A stretch of DNA of 64,000 bases, taken from assembly GCA_965365275.1 (NCBI GenBank), contig CBDUBA010000001.1, forward strand, positions 131,838 through 195,837, read 5' to 3'. The notes beneath the pieces were generated by a model. That model did not search any database and had not been told where the DNA came from. It saw only the letters and a program-made list of their open reading frames with translations. This document shows positions 54,189-63,377 of the stretch, piece after piece. This stretch comes from JAGTVG01 sp965365275 (lineage in GTDB: Bacteria > Bacteroidota > Bacteroidia > Cytophagales > Cyclobacteriaceae). Within the stretch, counting starts at the first letter, position 1. Each line of letters opens with the position of its first letter. The position numbers and the translations under genes were made by a program.

Positions 54189-54629
54189 TCAAGGTTGGAA
54201 ATAGAATTCAGGCCAGTCGGCTGTTTTATTCATCACGGTAAGTTCAACTGATCCGGAAGAAAACTTAATATACTGGTTGCCGAGCTTATCATTAGACTCA
54301 GAGATCCAGACAAATCCCTGTTCCTCTACCCTGGTTTGTAGAGAATTAAAGGTCTTATTCTCGTAAGCGGTAAGGAGTGCCCTCTCAAGTTTTCCTTCTT
54401 TTAAAAAGATATTCATATTCACTTTTTCGGTTCTGCTATTCAATCTTCCTATAAGAATATCGAGGCCATTTTCAGTATTTCTGTATTCCCCCTCAAATAT
54501 GATATTATTCGCTTCGAAATAAGCAATCACATCCATCCTGTTCCACTCGTCAAAGGGTTTGTCAGCAAAACTTGAATAAAAAGGGGTAGATAAGAAGATA
54601 AGTAGTATTATGTAGAATGATCTTTTCAT
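54189..54629 (-). CDS. Exported hypothetical protein
   Basis: This 146-residue protein has a signal peptide (SFYIILLIFLSTPFYSSFA). I recognise no family. It is a small mixed alpha/beta domain, with DEWNRMDVIAYFEANNIIFEGEYRNTENGLDILIGRLNSR at the start and a KLGNQYIKFSSGSVELTVMNK beta hairpin at the end. No motif indicates enzymatic activity. It lies between two Gfo/Idh/MocA genes but on the opposite strand, so it is probably a separate unit. Confidence 0.65.
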   Translation of the reverse strand: MKRSFYIILLIFLSTPFYSSFADKPFDEWNRMDVIAYFEANNIIFEGEYRNTENGLDILIGRLNSRTEKVNMNIFLKEGKLERALLTAYENKTFNSLQTRVEEQGFVWISESNDKLGNQYIKFSSGSVELTVMNKTADWPEFYFQP

Positions 54630-54957
54630 AACTAAGGCTATGTTTCTCTTTAATTACCGGTAAAACTCTTGCATTGTTTTTTCAGCATGCAAAATTAGTC
54701 ATAATCAAGTAAAATTGCATGTAAACCGGAATAATCAATGATTAAACCAATCACCATTCCCTGGATTCTCATCTGATTTTTTTAATGTAAATCAGCAGGT
54801 GTTATATTATAGATCGAGGAATATCATAAAAATGATCTTTATTTGTTTCTATGATCTCTCTTTATTAAATTGAAAGGACTTAGAAACACATTATTGATTG
54901 TTTGATTATAGTTATTTGCATTCTTTTTGACATCAATTTTTTAAACATTCATAAGAT
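54630..54957. other. 328-nt AT-rich intergenic region between divergent genes
   Basis: No gene is seen. The region holds a 10-bp palindrome TTACCGGTAA (54654-54663), a dyad of 7-bp arms (CATGCAA/TTGCATG at 54686-54692 and 54715-54721), and AT-rich sequence that must contain the promoter of the Tat oxidoreductase operon. Confidence 0.5.
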
Positions 54958-56472
54958 ATGAAAAGTAAAAAGAAGATGAACCGACGTACATTTATCGGTT
55001 CGGCGAGTGTTACCGCCACAACAATATCTATCGTCCCACGCCATGTTCTTGGTGGCCCTGGAAGAGTAGCTCCTTCAGATAAGGTCACGGTAGCAAATAT
55101 TGGTTGCGGAACGCAGGGATTAAGGGAAATGCCGGATATGCTGCAGAATGAGGACATACAGGTAGTTGCCGTAGCTGATCCGAACAAATTTACCACCAAT
55201 TATCTGGACTGGTCTCCCAATGGTATCCGAAACAGCATCCGGGAAACATTAGATGATCCGAATTGGGGTAGTAATTATACAGGCATACCGGGAGGCAGAG
55301 ATATAGGAAAGGAGTATGTTGAAAAATATTATGGAAAGAATACCGCTTCCGGAACTTATAAGGGATGTGCTTCCTATGAGGATTACAGAGAATTATTTGC
55401 TAAGGAAAAGGACATTGATGCCGTAAAGATCATGACACCCGACCACCATCATGCATACCTGGCAATTGAAGCTCTAAAGAATAATATGCATGTTGTAACA
55501 CATAAACCTATTGCAAACAGGATGCATGAATGGAAAAAGGTATATGAAGTCGCAAAAAAAGCCAAAGTAACTACCCATCTTCTGGCCTGGAGTGACAGGC
55601 CGGAATATACGCTGGTCAAACAATGGATCGATGATGGCGTGATTGGAACATTGAAAGAGATTCATAACTGGTCATACAGGCCTGTCTGGGAGCAGTGGCC
55701 AAAAAGACCAACAGATACCCCCCCGATACCAAATGGATTTAACTGGGAATTGTGGCTGGGTCCAGTCCAGGATATTCCTTACCATCCACATTATACACAC
55801 AACGTGTTCCGAGGCTGGTATGACTTTGGAGGCGGAAGTATTGCTGACATGGGTCACTATAGTCTGTTTCCATTGTTTAGGGTATTGGGTATAGAAACCC
55901 CACCTGTAGCAGCAAAAGCTTATGGAACAACTCACAGGTACGTAGATGGCAATACCTACAGATGGCTTGACAATGATGTGTCATTCCCGCAATCCAGTTT
56001 AATACAACTTATGTTTCCAAAACAGAAAACCCTTCCTTCCTTTAATCTGTTCTGGTACGATGGCGGCATGAAGCCTTTTATTCCTGATGAACTTGCCGCA
56101 GACAACAGAGATATTCCAAACGAAGGCATGATGTTCGTCGGCGATAAAGGGAAAATTTTAGGAGGATTCAGAGGAGAGGAACCTGAAATCATACCAGCAA
56201 GTAAAAGGGATGCATATTCAGGGAATAAAGAATTACCGCCCAGAGAGCGTGGAAGGAGATCAGATACCTGGGCAAAAGCGATTAAGGAAAACAAGAATTC
56301 CAACGGAAGCTTTCTCTATGCAGGGCCTGTTACTGAAGCAATAAACCTGGGTGCAGTTGCACTTCGGGCCAAAAAGGAAGTTAAATATGATACAGCTTCT
56401 ATGAAGATCACAAATGATGAGGCCGCCAATAAATACCTGACCAGGGATTATCGAAAAGGCTGGGAAATTTAA
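54958..56472 (+). CDS. Tat-exported Gfo/Idh/MocA-family oxidoreductase with HKP motif
   Basis: This 504-residue periplasmic oxidoreductase has a Tat signal NRRTFIGSASVTATTISI and a processing region rich in Pro/Gly (HVLGGPGRV). The Rossmann segment is VTVANIGCGTQGLREM. MTPDHHHAYLAIEALKNNMHVVTHKP carries the family's conserved KP, but the usual Glu of EKP is His. The C-terminal domain contains HNWSYRPVWEQWP and GWYDFGGGSIADMGHYSLFPLFRV. It is followed by the isomerase-like gene after 3 nt (operon). Pairs of such genes work on the hexose part of glycosides in other bacteria, so it could oxidise a sugar to a keto form. Confidence 0.9.
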   Translation: MKSKKKMNRRTFIGSASVTATTISIVPRHVLGGPGRVAPSDKVTVANIGCGTQGLREMPDMLQNEDIQVVAVADPNKFTTNYLDWSPNGIRNSIRETLDDPNWGSNYTGIPGGRDIGKEYVEKYYGKNTASGTYKGCASYEDYRELFAKEKDIDAVKIMTPDHHHAYLAIEALKNNMHVVTHKPIANRMHEWKKVYEVAKKAKVTTHLLAWSDRPEYTLVKQWIDDGVIGTLKEIHNWSYRPVWEQWPKRPTDTPPIPNGFNWELWLGPVQDIPYHPHYTHNVFRGWYDFGGGSIADMGHYSLFPLFRVLGIETPPVAAKAYGTTHRYVDGNTYRWLDNDVSFPQSSLIQLMFPKQKTLPSFNLFWYDGGMKPFIPDELAADNRDIPNEGMMFVGDKGKILGGFRGEEPEIIPASKRDAYSGNKELPPRERGRRSDTWAKAIKENKNSNGSFLYAGPVTEAINLGAVALRAKKEVKYDTASMKITNDEAANKYLTRDYRKGWEI

Positions 56473-56502
56473 TAATTGTATGAATATAAAATAAGATTTT
56501 CG

Positions 56503-57387
56503 ATGAAAGATAATTTTAAGAAGATTACAAGAAGGGGATTCATAGAAAAATCCGCAGTAATTGGTGCTGCCGGCTTTTTAGTGCCCTCCTTACATAAAAA
56601 TTCGCGTGCTATGGCTACTCCAAGAATGACTTATGATGATATTTCTCTTGCTCAATGGGCCCTGGTCCAGGAAATCAGGGAGGGTAAATGGAAGACCCTG
56701 GATTTTGCTAAGGTAGCAAGAGAGGATTTTGGTTTAAACGGAATCGAATTTGTTAACACCTTATTTGAAGTACCCACCATCAATTACCTGAATCAACTGA
56801 AAAAGAATGCTGATGAACATGGTGTCAAAATGGTTCTTATCATGGTCGATGCTGAAGGAGATGGTTGCGAACCGACGAAGGAGCTTAGGAAACAATTTGT
56901 AATAAATCACCAAAAATGGATCGATATAGCTCATTATCTTGGTTGTAAGGCCATTCGCACAAATTGCAGGGGGCCCGAGAATGTTGATCCGGATGAGGCA
57001 CTAAAATGGGCCTCCGAATCTTATAATATGTTACTTGAATACGCTATGCAGGCAGAAATCAGTGTCGTTATTGAAAACCATGGAGGTGTATCCAATGATG
57101 CGGACTGGATGGTTAAATTATACAATACGGTCGATAACCTGTACTTTGGATCTTATCCTGACTGGAGAAGCCCCAGCGACACATTCAATAATTATGAGTA
57201 TCTGGAGAAAATGCTTCCATGGGCGGATGGTATGTCGTACAGAAATCAGCCCAGTGAGGAATTAACGGCGAAAATGATCAAACTCTGCAGGGATTCTGGT
57301 TACAAGGGCTGGTATGGCATCGAATCCAGTGGACGGGAAGCCATTGCCCAGGGAAAGGATTTATTGAAAAAATACCTTGGAATCTAA
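56503..57387 (+). CDS. Tat-exported sugar phosphate isomerase/epimerase-like TIM barrel
   Basis: This is a ~294-residue protein when begun at the ATG at 56503, which places the Tat signal (TRRGFIEKSAVIGAAGFLV) near the N-terminus; an ATG at 56476 would add nine residues. The barrel shows DFGLNGIEFVNTLFEVPT, KMVLIMVDAEGDG, AIRTNCRGPENV, VIENHGGVSNDADWMV and GWYGIESSGREAIAQGKDLLKKYL. The metal-binding residues of the xylose-isomerase-like family are thus present. Its start is 30 nt (or 3 nt with the upstream ATG) from the preceding Gfo/Idh/MocA gene. The pair suggests sequential oxidation and carbon-carbon/epimerisation chemistry on a sugar outside the cytoplasm. Confidence 0.85.
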   Translation: MKDNFKKITRRGFIEKSAVIGAAGFLVPSLHKNSRAMATPRMTYDDISLAQWALVQEIREGKWKTLDFAKVAREDFGLNGIEFVNTLFEVPTINYLNQLKKNADEHGVKMVLIMVDAEGDGCEPTKELRKQFVINHQKWIDIAHYLGCKAIRTNCRGPENVDPDEALKWASESYNMLLEYAMQAEISVVIENHGGVSNDADWMVKLYNTVDNLYFGSYPDWRSPSDTFNNYEYLEKMLPWADGMSYRNQPSEELTAKMIKLCRDSGYKGWYGIESSGREAIAQGKDLLKKYLGI

Positions 57388-57431
57388 TCGATTAGATCTC
57401 CCCTGCTTAACAATTAATACGCAGGGGAGAT
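57383..57431 (+). terminator. Palindrome plus 11-bp hairpin after the Tat isomerase gene
   Basis: A 14-bp perfect palindrome TCTAATCGATTAGA (57383-57396) overlaps the TAA stop (57385-57387). It is followed directly by a perfect 11-bp inverted repeat, ATCTCCCCTGC (57396-57406) and GCAGGGGAGAT (57421-57431), around a 14-nt loop. No strong T-run follows, so it may end transcription inefficiently or stabilise the 3' end. Confidence 0.65.
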
Positions 57432-57547
57432 AAATTATTATTGCTTGATTATCCTATTCTTAATGCCTGTTCCAGCATATGAACCAAAGATATTATTCTT
57501 CAATATCAACTTGTGCCATTTTCCAGAAACTCCCGAAACTCTTTATT

Positions 57548-59962
57548 TTATTCCTTAAGCAGTTGGTCAGTAGCCATGACCAGGAACATAAAATTAGTAC
57601 CACCACCACCGAGTACATACTCTGACTGTTGCCATAAAAAGCTCCAGTTATCTTTAAGTTCCGGATAATCAGGTCGAATCAAGGCGGTACCTGATGCTAC
57701 TCCGCCCGGAATATAAGATAGGTCCTCCCTGTTCACACCATAAGCCTGCAATAAAGATTTCTCGCCTACTCCGGAGGCAAAAGAGGCCGTATTCATACCA
57801 GGATGACAACCCAGGACAAACTGCATGGCATTATAAATCAGTTCTGGATTAAATACACCCGGAAATCCCCTGACCAGGAAATATTGTCGAACACCAATAT
57901 TCTGAATGATCCAGCCCGCTCCCCATATTCTTGGTTCATATGGAATACCAAAAGGATTTTCGGTCATTTGCTCATCAAGTTCCTTTGACAGATCCTGAAC
58001 AGCTTTATCCATATCCTTTCGAAAATCAGCATCTTTTATATGTTGATAGACCCTCCCGACTGCCCAGGCACATCCATCCATATGGTCCAGAATAAATTCT
58101 TTTTGTCCCACAATTGCATCAATATATTTTTGATCCCCAGTAGCAAGATAAAGTTCAGCAGCGGCTGATACAAAATCATTAACCATTTCTTTTTTACTTG
58201 TTATTTCAAATAGTGCTTCAGCAGCAATCAGGGACTCTTCCGCTAAACCTGGCTGATAGTCTTTCAAAACCCTTGAAGCAGCAGCCAGGCTGGCGATTCC
58301 GATCATTTCATGTCGGGGGTGATCTTCAGTAAAAACCCAGCGATCATCATACAAACCAGACTTATATACTGTTTTACCGTCTTCAGGTAATTCAGGATCA
58401 TAAACAAGATCATCTGTCATGCCTCCCCCATCTCCTTTTAACCCATATTGCTTGCCTGTTCTACAGATGATCCCGTCATATAACCTGCCCAATCCTCGAT
58501 ACCCGCCAAGGACAGTTAATACGCCATGTTCTACCTGCTGGAGAAAATCCGAGATCCCGTCAGATCTGTGAACTGTTACGAGTTTTTTGTCCTGATCAAC
58601 TTCTGTCACATCAAGATCATGTCCAAACAATTCATACATCTGTGCCAGGCGCAATGTGGTATTTGCCTGTGATTCTATCCTTAGATCATAATCACCAGCA
58701 TCGTGCCAGCCTCCCCGATCGAGGTGGGGCACATGGTCAGGATGTTCAAAATCAACAAAGGTTTCCGGACCCTGAAAGTAACCATCAAAGTGGGTATGGT
58801 TTGTGGGGGCCATAAGCGCATCATCAAGATGGCACCAGTCATGCCATATTCGTGATCCTTGCTCGACCCTAACATGACACATCTGCACCGGGAGAAAATA
58901 TTCAAGTGTGGGCTGCCACACATAACGGTCATAGATATCCTCTCCTATTTTGAAATGGTTTGATTCAGAGCCTTTGTACCTTACTTTGTAGATCCCAGGT
59001 TCAGAGATAGAGCTAAAATCGCAAACAGCGTAGTTATACCTGAGGTATTTTCCCCATAGTGCTGCTTTCTCCGACAGGACAGTAGATTTTGATCCATCTG
59101 GGGATATACGGATTATTTCCACGTTGTCTGTCTCAGAAATTGTTTTATCAAGTTCAATTACGGCCTTCTTTGGTTCATTAGGCAAATACCCGACCTGGCT
59201 AAGGTGTATTACTGGTTTATAGATATGGTCTTCTTCCGGTACCGCATTGATTTCCCATTGGACCGCACCCTGGGTAACTCCAGCGGGCACCATGCTTCTG
59301 ACTATAAACCACCTTGCCTTACCAAAAATTCTTCCATCAGTCAATTGGAGATTTCCATTCAAGGCCTTGATTGTCATCCTTTGTAAATCTGTTTCAGGGG
59401 CAATTGACAAGATTTTCCCTTCCGCATAGGGTTTAATATCCCCATTTTCTAAAGGGCCATATGAATCGGTCGGAAATATGCCCATTTTACCATCAAGATC
59501 CCAGGTCTTTCCAAACAAAATGGCAGGAAACAGCTCAATCTTAAACCATGCTTCTCCAATCCATTCCGCAGGTAAAGGATTATCAAGATCAAGCGAAATT
59601 TTTATTTTACTTCCTTCAGCCTGTACCGAAACGCTGTAATCAATCGGTATATCTTCATAGCTTACTTTTCTACGAATGGTATTGGATTTTTTGTCCACTA
59701 TCTTCTCCCCATTTTTGGAGTATCCACGTAATTGCAGGTCACCATTGGCAGCAACTCGGACATCATTCTGAATGATGGTTACACCCCCCTGACGGCCTAC
59801 TGGATAATAATCATCAAAAACCATTACAGAAAGTCCTGGCATGTCGAAATATTCCAGTTCATTGATGGTCAGGGAATTCTGACTGTACAGATTTTGATTG
59901 CCTATCAGCCCTAATAGAGAAATAATGTAGAATAGTTTGGTCAAGTTTTGAGAAGATTTCAT
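57548..59962 (-). CDS. Glycoside hydrolase family 9 enzyme with large N-terminal region
   Basis: This is a ~804-residue secreted enzyme when begun at the ATG at 59962, where MKSSQNLTKLFYIISLLGLIG forms a signal peptide; an ATG at 60007 adds 15 hydrophobic residues and is less likely. Residues ~30-250 are a beta-rich domain I do not recognise. Residues ~255-340 resemble the Ig-like CelD_N module (HLSQVGYLPNEPKKAVI). The GH9 (alpha/alpha)6 barrel follows, with GGWHDAGDY at about 416-424 providing the Asp pair. Near the end HPGMNTASFASGVGEKS and WQQSEYVLGGGGTNF include the expected acid Glu position. GH9 includes cellulases and exo-beta-glucosaminidases. The cluster with nagB and deacetylases favours an amino-sugar substrate. 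Confidence 0.85.
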   Translation of the reverse strand: MKSSQNLTKLFYIISLLGLIGNQNLYSQNSLTINELEYFDMPGLSVMVFDDYYPVGRQGGVTIIQNDVRVAANGDLQLRGYSKNGEKIVDKKSNTIRRKVSYEDIPIDYSVSVQAEGSKIKISLDLDNPLPAEWIGEAWFKIELFPAILFGKTWDLDGKMGIFPTDSYGPLENGDIKPYAEGKILSIAPETDLQRMTIKALNGNLQLTDGRIFGKARWFIVRSMVPAGVTQGAVQWEINAVPEEDHIYKPVIHLSQVGYLPNEPKKAVIELDKTISETDNVEIIRISPDGSKSTVLSEKAALWGKYLRYNYAVCDFSSISEPGIYKVRYKGSESNHFKIGEDIYDRYVWQPTLEYFLPVQMCHVRVEQGSRIWHDWCHLDDALMAPTNHTHFDGYFQGPETFVDFEHPDHVPHLDRGGWHDAGDYDLRIESQANTTLRLAQMYELFGHDLDVTEVDQDKKLVTVHRSDGISDFLQQVEHGVLTVLGGYRGLGRLYDGIICRTGKQYGLKGDGGGMTDDLVYDPELPEDGKTVYKSGLYDDRWVFTEDHPRHEMIGIASLAAASRVLKDYQPGLAEESLIAAEALFEITSKKEMVNDFVSAAAELYLATGDQKYIDAIVGQKEFILDHMDGCAWAVGRVYQHIKDADFRKDMDKAVQDLSKELDEQMTENPFGIPYEPRIWGAGWIIQNIGVRQYFLVRGFPGVFNPELIYNAMQFVLGCHPGMNTASFASGVGEKSLLQAYGVNREDLSYIPGGVASGTALIRPDYPELKDNWSFLWQQSEYVLGGGGTNFMFLVMATDQLLKE

Positions 59963-60222
59963 ATTAAAAAATATTAATGTGATCAATAAAAATAACAATG
60001 TTATCAATTTACTTTTATTCGTTATCTAAACCAAAGCAAACACCTGCATATTTATTTCAGAATAAATAAAAGTAAGGTGGGAAAATTTTTAATTAATATG
60101 GCTTAATTTTTGTGTCTATGTAACCATATATTGAATTCTGAGGTATATTTAATAAAACTTATATAATCTCTTAAGATTATTCTGAATAAATTCGTAATAA
60201 ATTATTACTAAACTTTTGTAAG

Positions 60223-60894
60223 ATGAAAACTAGAGTTCAATGGCTGGTAATTTTTAGCTTTATTATTATTCCTTTAATGGGTTTCGGTCAAACCAGAAAA
60301 ATTTCCGGGACGGTAACATCTTTTAAGCAATATCCTGTTAAAGGAATCACCATAAAAGCCAAAAAAGCTAAAACAGAGACTAAAACCAATGAAAAGGGTG
60401 AATTTGTAATTGAAGTTAAGAAAAAGGATGTAATTAAAATAAGTGAATCTGTTTTCCAGGATTATACGATGAAGATCACGGATGATATACAATCCCTGGA
60501 TATTAACTTGATTTTTGATAATACCGGCAGAAACTATGAGATCGCTACTGAGGCTGGATACCTTTCTAAAGAAAATCTGGAATATGCTCTTACGAATTTA
60601 TCTGAGGCAAACAATCCCTATGCAAATTTTGTCAATGTTTTTGATGCGATCAAATATGCTTTACCTGAGACGACCTTAATTGTGGAGAATGGAAATCGTG
60701 CAGTTCAATTCAGGGGTGCCAAAAGCGTTTATGGAAGCAACGCTGCACTGATGGTAGTTGATGGCGTTATAGTGGAAGATGTAAGCTTTATCAACCCTCC
60801 CGAAATAAAGAGTATTGCCAAATTACCCCCATCACAGGCATCCCTTTATGGTGCCAGGGCTGGCAACGGAGTCATTGTTATAGAAACCTGGTAA
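60223..60894 (+). CDS. Exported protein with TonB-plug-like domain and no beta-barrel
   Basis: This 223-residue protein has a signal peptide (WLVIFSFIIIPLMGFGQ), a carboxypeptidase-like domain (ISGTVTSFKQYPVKGITIKAKKAKTETKTNEKGEFVIEV, ~27-95) and a C-terminal part like the TonB-receptor plug. It has AVQFRGAKSVYGSNAALMVVDGVIVEDVSFINPPEIKSIAKLPPSQASLYGARAGNGVIVIETW, and the final segment matches the plug's YGxRGANGVIxITTK motif. The protein then stops, with no barrel strands. It is not a frameshift: the stop follows immediately and no downstream barrel sequence is present. It may act as a soluble decoy, a partner for another receptor or an assembly component. Confidence 0.85.
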   Translation: MKTRVQWLVIFSFIIIPLMGFGQTRKISGTVTSFKQYPVKGITIKAKKAKTETKTNEKGEFVIEVKKKDVIKISESVFQDYTMKITDDIQSLDINLIFDNTGRNYEIATEAGYLSKENLEYALTNLSEANNPYANFVNVFDAIKYALPETTLIVENGNRAVQFRGAKSVYGSNAALMVVDGVIVEDVSFINPPEIKSIAKLPPSQASLYGARAGNGVIVIETW

Positions 60895-61100
60895 GTCAGA
60901 AAGTAAGAATCGCAAATTATAATGTTTTGGTAAACAAATTTTTAGAACTTTTTAAAATATCGCATTTTAGAAAGTTTTTCTTTTCTAGATTTACGAAATT
61001 TAATATTATTGCGTCATATCAAAATGGTCTTATCACGACTTGTCATAAATCTATTTTGATCCACTAAAGAACTGGAAGATACAATAATCAACACGCATGG

Positions 61101-61637
61101 ATGTTTGTTTTTGCCTTTCAAAATAAAGAATATAAGAGTTCTTTTCTCCGCAAAATGGAGATTTACATTGAGGTTGGCCGATTGTTACACTGTATAGCTG
61201 TATTTACTGTAATTGTATCAATTTTCTTTTTTAGGCTTTTCCTGAATTCATATCTTAATGGGAATCCGATTGGTATAGGCATATACGGATATTTGTTCCT
61301 TCACGCGGCTACAATTCCAATTTTCGCCGAACTTGATGCATATTCACGTTTTCAGAATTACAAATTAGTAAAAGATCTGATTTTTAGGTACGGATTCAGA
61401 GTCCGGTTTATTAAAACTTTCAGTTATACCAAGTGTCAACGAGAAGCGGCATTATATGCAGCACGGGACCTGGGTTATAAATCTCAGATCCTGGAATATT
61501 TTAGAGCATGTGGATACAAATGGTATCATCTCCTGCCTGATTTTATATGGTCTCATCCGGAATACTTACTTACAAAAAGTTTTTGGTCCACCACATTTTT
61601 TGCTAAGACATATCATCCAAAATATTATATAAACTAG
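61101..61637 (+). CDS. Conserved membrane-associated hypothetical protein
   Basis: This 178-residue protein has a short basic N-terminus and two hydrophobic segments (~26-47 VGRLLHCIAVFTVIVSIFFFRLFL and ~58-75 GIGIYGYLFLHAATIPIFAEL). The cytoplasmic part is rich in aromatic and basic residues (FRYGFRVRFIKTFSYTKCQREAALYAARDLGYKSQILEYFRACGYKWYHLLPDFIWSHPEYLL). I do not know the family. A start at 61155 (MEIYIEVGRL) is also possible. It ends 7 nt before the ABC ATPase gene, so it is probably part of that transporter operon, perhaps as an accessory subunit. Confidence 0.7.
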   Translation: MFVFAFQNKEYKSSFLRKMEIYIEVGRLLHCIAVFTVIVSIFFFRLFLNSYLNGNPIGIGIYGYLFLHAATIPIFAELDAYSRFQNYKLVKDLIFRYGFRVRFIKTFSYTKCQREAALYAARDLGYKSQILEYFRACGYKWYHLLPDFIWSHPEYLLTKSFWSTTFFAKTYHPKYYIN

Positions 61638-61644
61638 GGGATAT

Positions 61645-62541
61645 ATGGGTGTTCTGGAAGTGGTACAGCTAAGTAAGTCCTTTGGAGATATAAAAGCTGT
61701 AGATGAATTGAGTTTTACTGTAAATCGTGGAAATATTTATGGCCTGCTTGGAGTTAACGGATCCGGTAAAAGCACTACAATACGTTTGATATTAGACTTG
61801 ATTAGCCCTGATTTCGGGAGTATTTTCATAAATGGGAAAAAATTAAAAAGAGGCAATCTGGTTTTAAAAAAAAAACTGGGTGCATTGATTGAGCGTCCTG
61901 ATTTTTATCACTATTTATCAGCTTTTAAAAACCTTCAAATTTTATTGAAATATTCCGGAATAATCCCGGAAAGAAATAAAATACAGGAAGTCCTTGAAAT
62001 AGTCGGACTTCTAAAATATCAGGACAAAAAAATAAGCATATTCTCTCAGGGCATGAAACAAAGGTTGGGAATCGCCCAGGCCATAATACATGATCCTGAT
62101 CTAATTATTCTAGATGAGCCTTTCAATGGTCTCGATCCCCATGGAATAGTAGAGATCCGCAATCTGATAAACAGGTTGAGCCGGGAGTTCAGAAAGACCA
62201 TTGTTCTTTCCTCGCATATGTTGAGGGAAATCGAGCTGATCTCTGACCGTATGCTGGTTATGAATGAAGGCAGATCGGTGGCAGAAGGTAAAGTAAATGA
62301 TCTTCTTCAGGCTTATGTGACCAGGGTTCGGATCAGGTTATCAAATGTCTCGGAGGCAATTAATATCCTAAGAAAAGCAAATTTCAGCGAAATCGAAATA
62401 TTAAACGAGCAGGACATAATTTGCCAGATAAAAGAGGAAGACATCCCACGAGTTATAAGAATTTTACTTGATAATCAGATCAATGTTTTAAGTGTAATTC
62501 CAGAAAGAAGCCTGGAGGATTATTTTATGAGCCTTGTATGA
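61645..62541 (+). CDS. ABC transporter ATP-binding protein
   Basis: This 298-residue ATPase of the ABC-2/drug-exporter type has Walker A GVNGSGKS (36-43), the signature FSQGMKQRLGIAQA (~135-148) and Walker B LIILDEPFNGLDP (~154-166), with the switch His in VLSSHMLREIE. The C-terminal ~75 residues form the extra domain seen in NatA/CcmA-like ATPases. Its last codons overlap the permease start by 4 nt (ATGA). It probably drives the permease encoded next. The substrate is unknown. Confidence 0.93.
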   Translation: MGVLEVVQLSKSFGDIKAVDELSFTVNRGNIYGLLGVNGSGKSTTIRLILDLISPDFGSIFINGKKLKRGNLVLKKKLGALIERPDFYHYLSAFKNLQILLKYSGIIPERNKIQEVLEIVGLLKYQDKKISIFSQGMKQRLGIAQAIIHDPDLIILDEPFNGLDPHGIVEIRNLINRLSREFRKTIVLSSHMLREIELISDRMLVMNEGRSVAEGKVNDLLQAYVTRVRIRLSNVSEAINILRKANFSEIEILNEQDIICQIKEEDIPRVIRILLDNQINVLSVIPERSLEDYFMSLV

Positions 62542-63377
62542 TTTTTACTCTGGTACATATTGAACTGGAAAAACTATTCAGGAGTCGAAGAAGCTATATT
62601 GGACTTCTGGCTATTGTTTTGATCATTCTCGTCATTGAGGCAGGTGTCATGCTTCAGGGAGAAGCACTGATTGACCTCATTTCAGAAAATATCCAGGATG
62701 TATTCATACTTCAGGGGAATCTACTCAATGGCTATTTAATATCTTTTTTATCTATTAACGGATTGTGGTTACATGTGCCCATCCTGGTAGTCATCGTAAC
62801 CGCCGATTTGATATCCGGAGAAGCGAACAGCGGCACTTTGAGACTTATTCTTTCCAGACCCGTATCCAGAAATGAACTGATCCTTGCGAAATTCATAACC
62901 GCCATAGTGTATACGACATTACTGATATTACTGCTTGCCTTCTTGAGTTTGGGTTTGGGTATTTTGTTTTTTGGCCAAGGCGATATCTTAGTAATTTATG
63001 GATCAATCAATATTCTTGAGGAAGATATTCTACCAGGTCGATTTATAATGGCTTTTTCATTTGGTGCCCTTGGCATGTGGCTTGTTGCCGGTCTATCATT
63101 TGTTTTTTCAGTATTATCTGAGAATTCTTTATCCCCGATACTACTCACCATGTCAGTTATTATCCTTTTCACCGTGGTTTCAAGCTTTGAAATAGGGATC
63201 TTCGAAAACTTTAAACCTTATTTATTTACCACCCATATGAGTAACTGGCGTTATTTTTTCAATTATAAATTGGAATGGGGGAAAATAATTCAATCAGGTT
63301 TGGTGTTGATTGCTCATATCGTTTTATTCATAAGTATAACCTTAATCATTTTTCGAAAAAAAGACATTACGACATGA
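62538..63377 (+). CDS. ABC-2 type permease
   Basis: This 279-residue membrane protein has six hydrophobic segments, beginning SRRSYIGLLAIVLIILVIEAGVM. The typical ABC-2 sequence SGEANSGTLRLILSRPVSRNELILAKFITAIVYTTLL marks the coupling region of the NatB/YhfO-like families, including 'RPVSR' before helix 3. It overlaps the ATPase gene by 4 nt and the next gene by 4 nt (ATGA), so all three are translationally coupled. It exports or extracts an unknown substrate. Confidence 0.9.
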   Translation: MIFTLVHIELEKLFRSRRSYIGLLAIVLIILVIEAGVMLQGEALIDLISENIQDVFILQGNLLNGYLISFLSINGLWLHVPILVVIVTADLISGEANSGTLRLILSRPVSRNELILAKFITAIVYTTLLILLLAFLSLGLGILFFGQGDILVIYGSINILEEDILPGRFIMAFSFGALGMWLVAGLSFVFSVLSENSLSPILLTMSVIILFTVVSSFEIGIFENFKPYLFTTHMSNWRYFFNYKLEWGKIIQSGLVLIAHIVLFISITLIIFRKKDITT

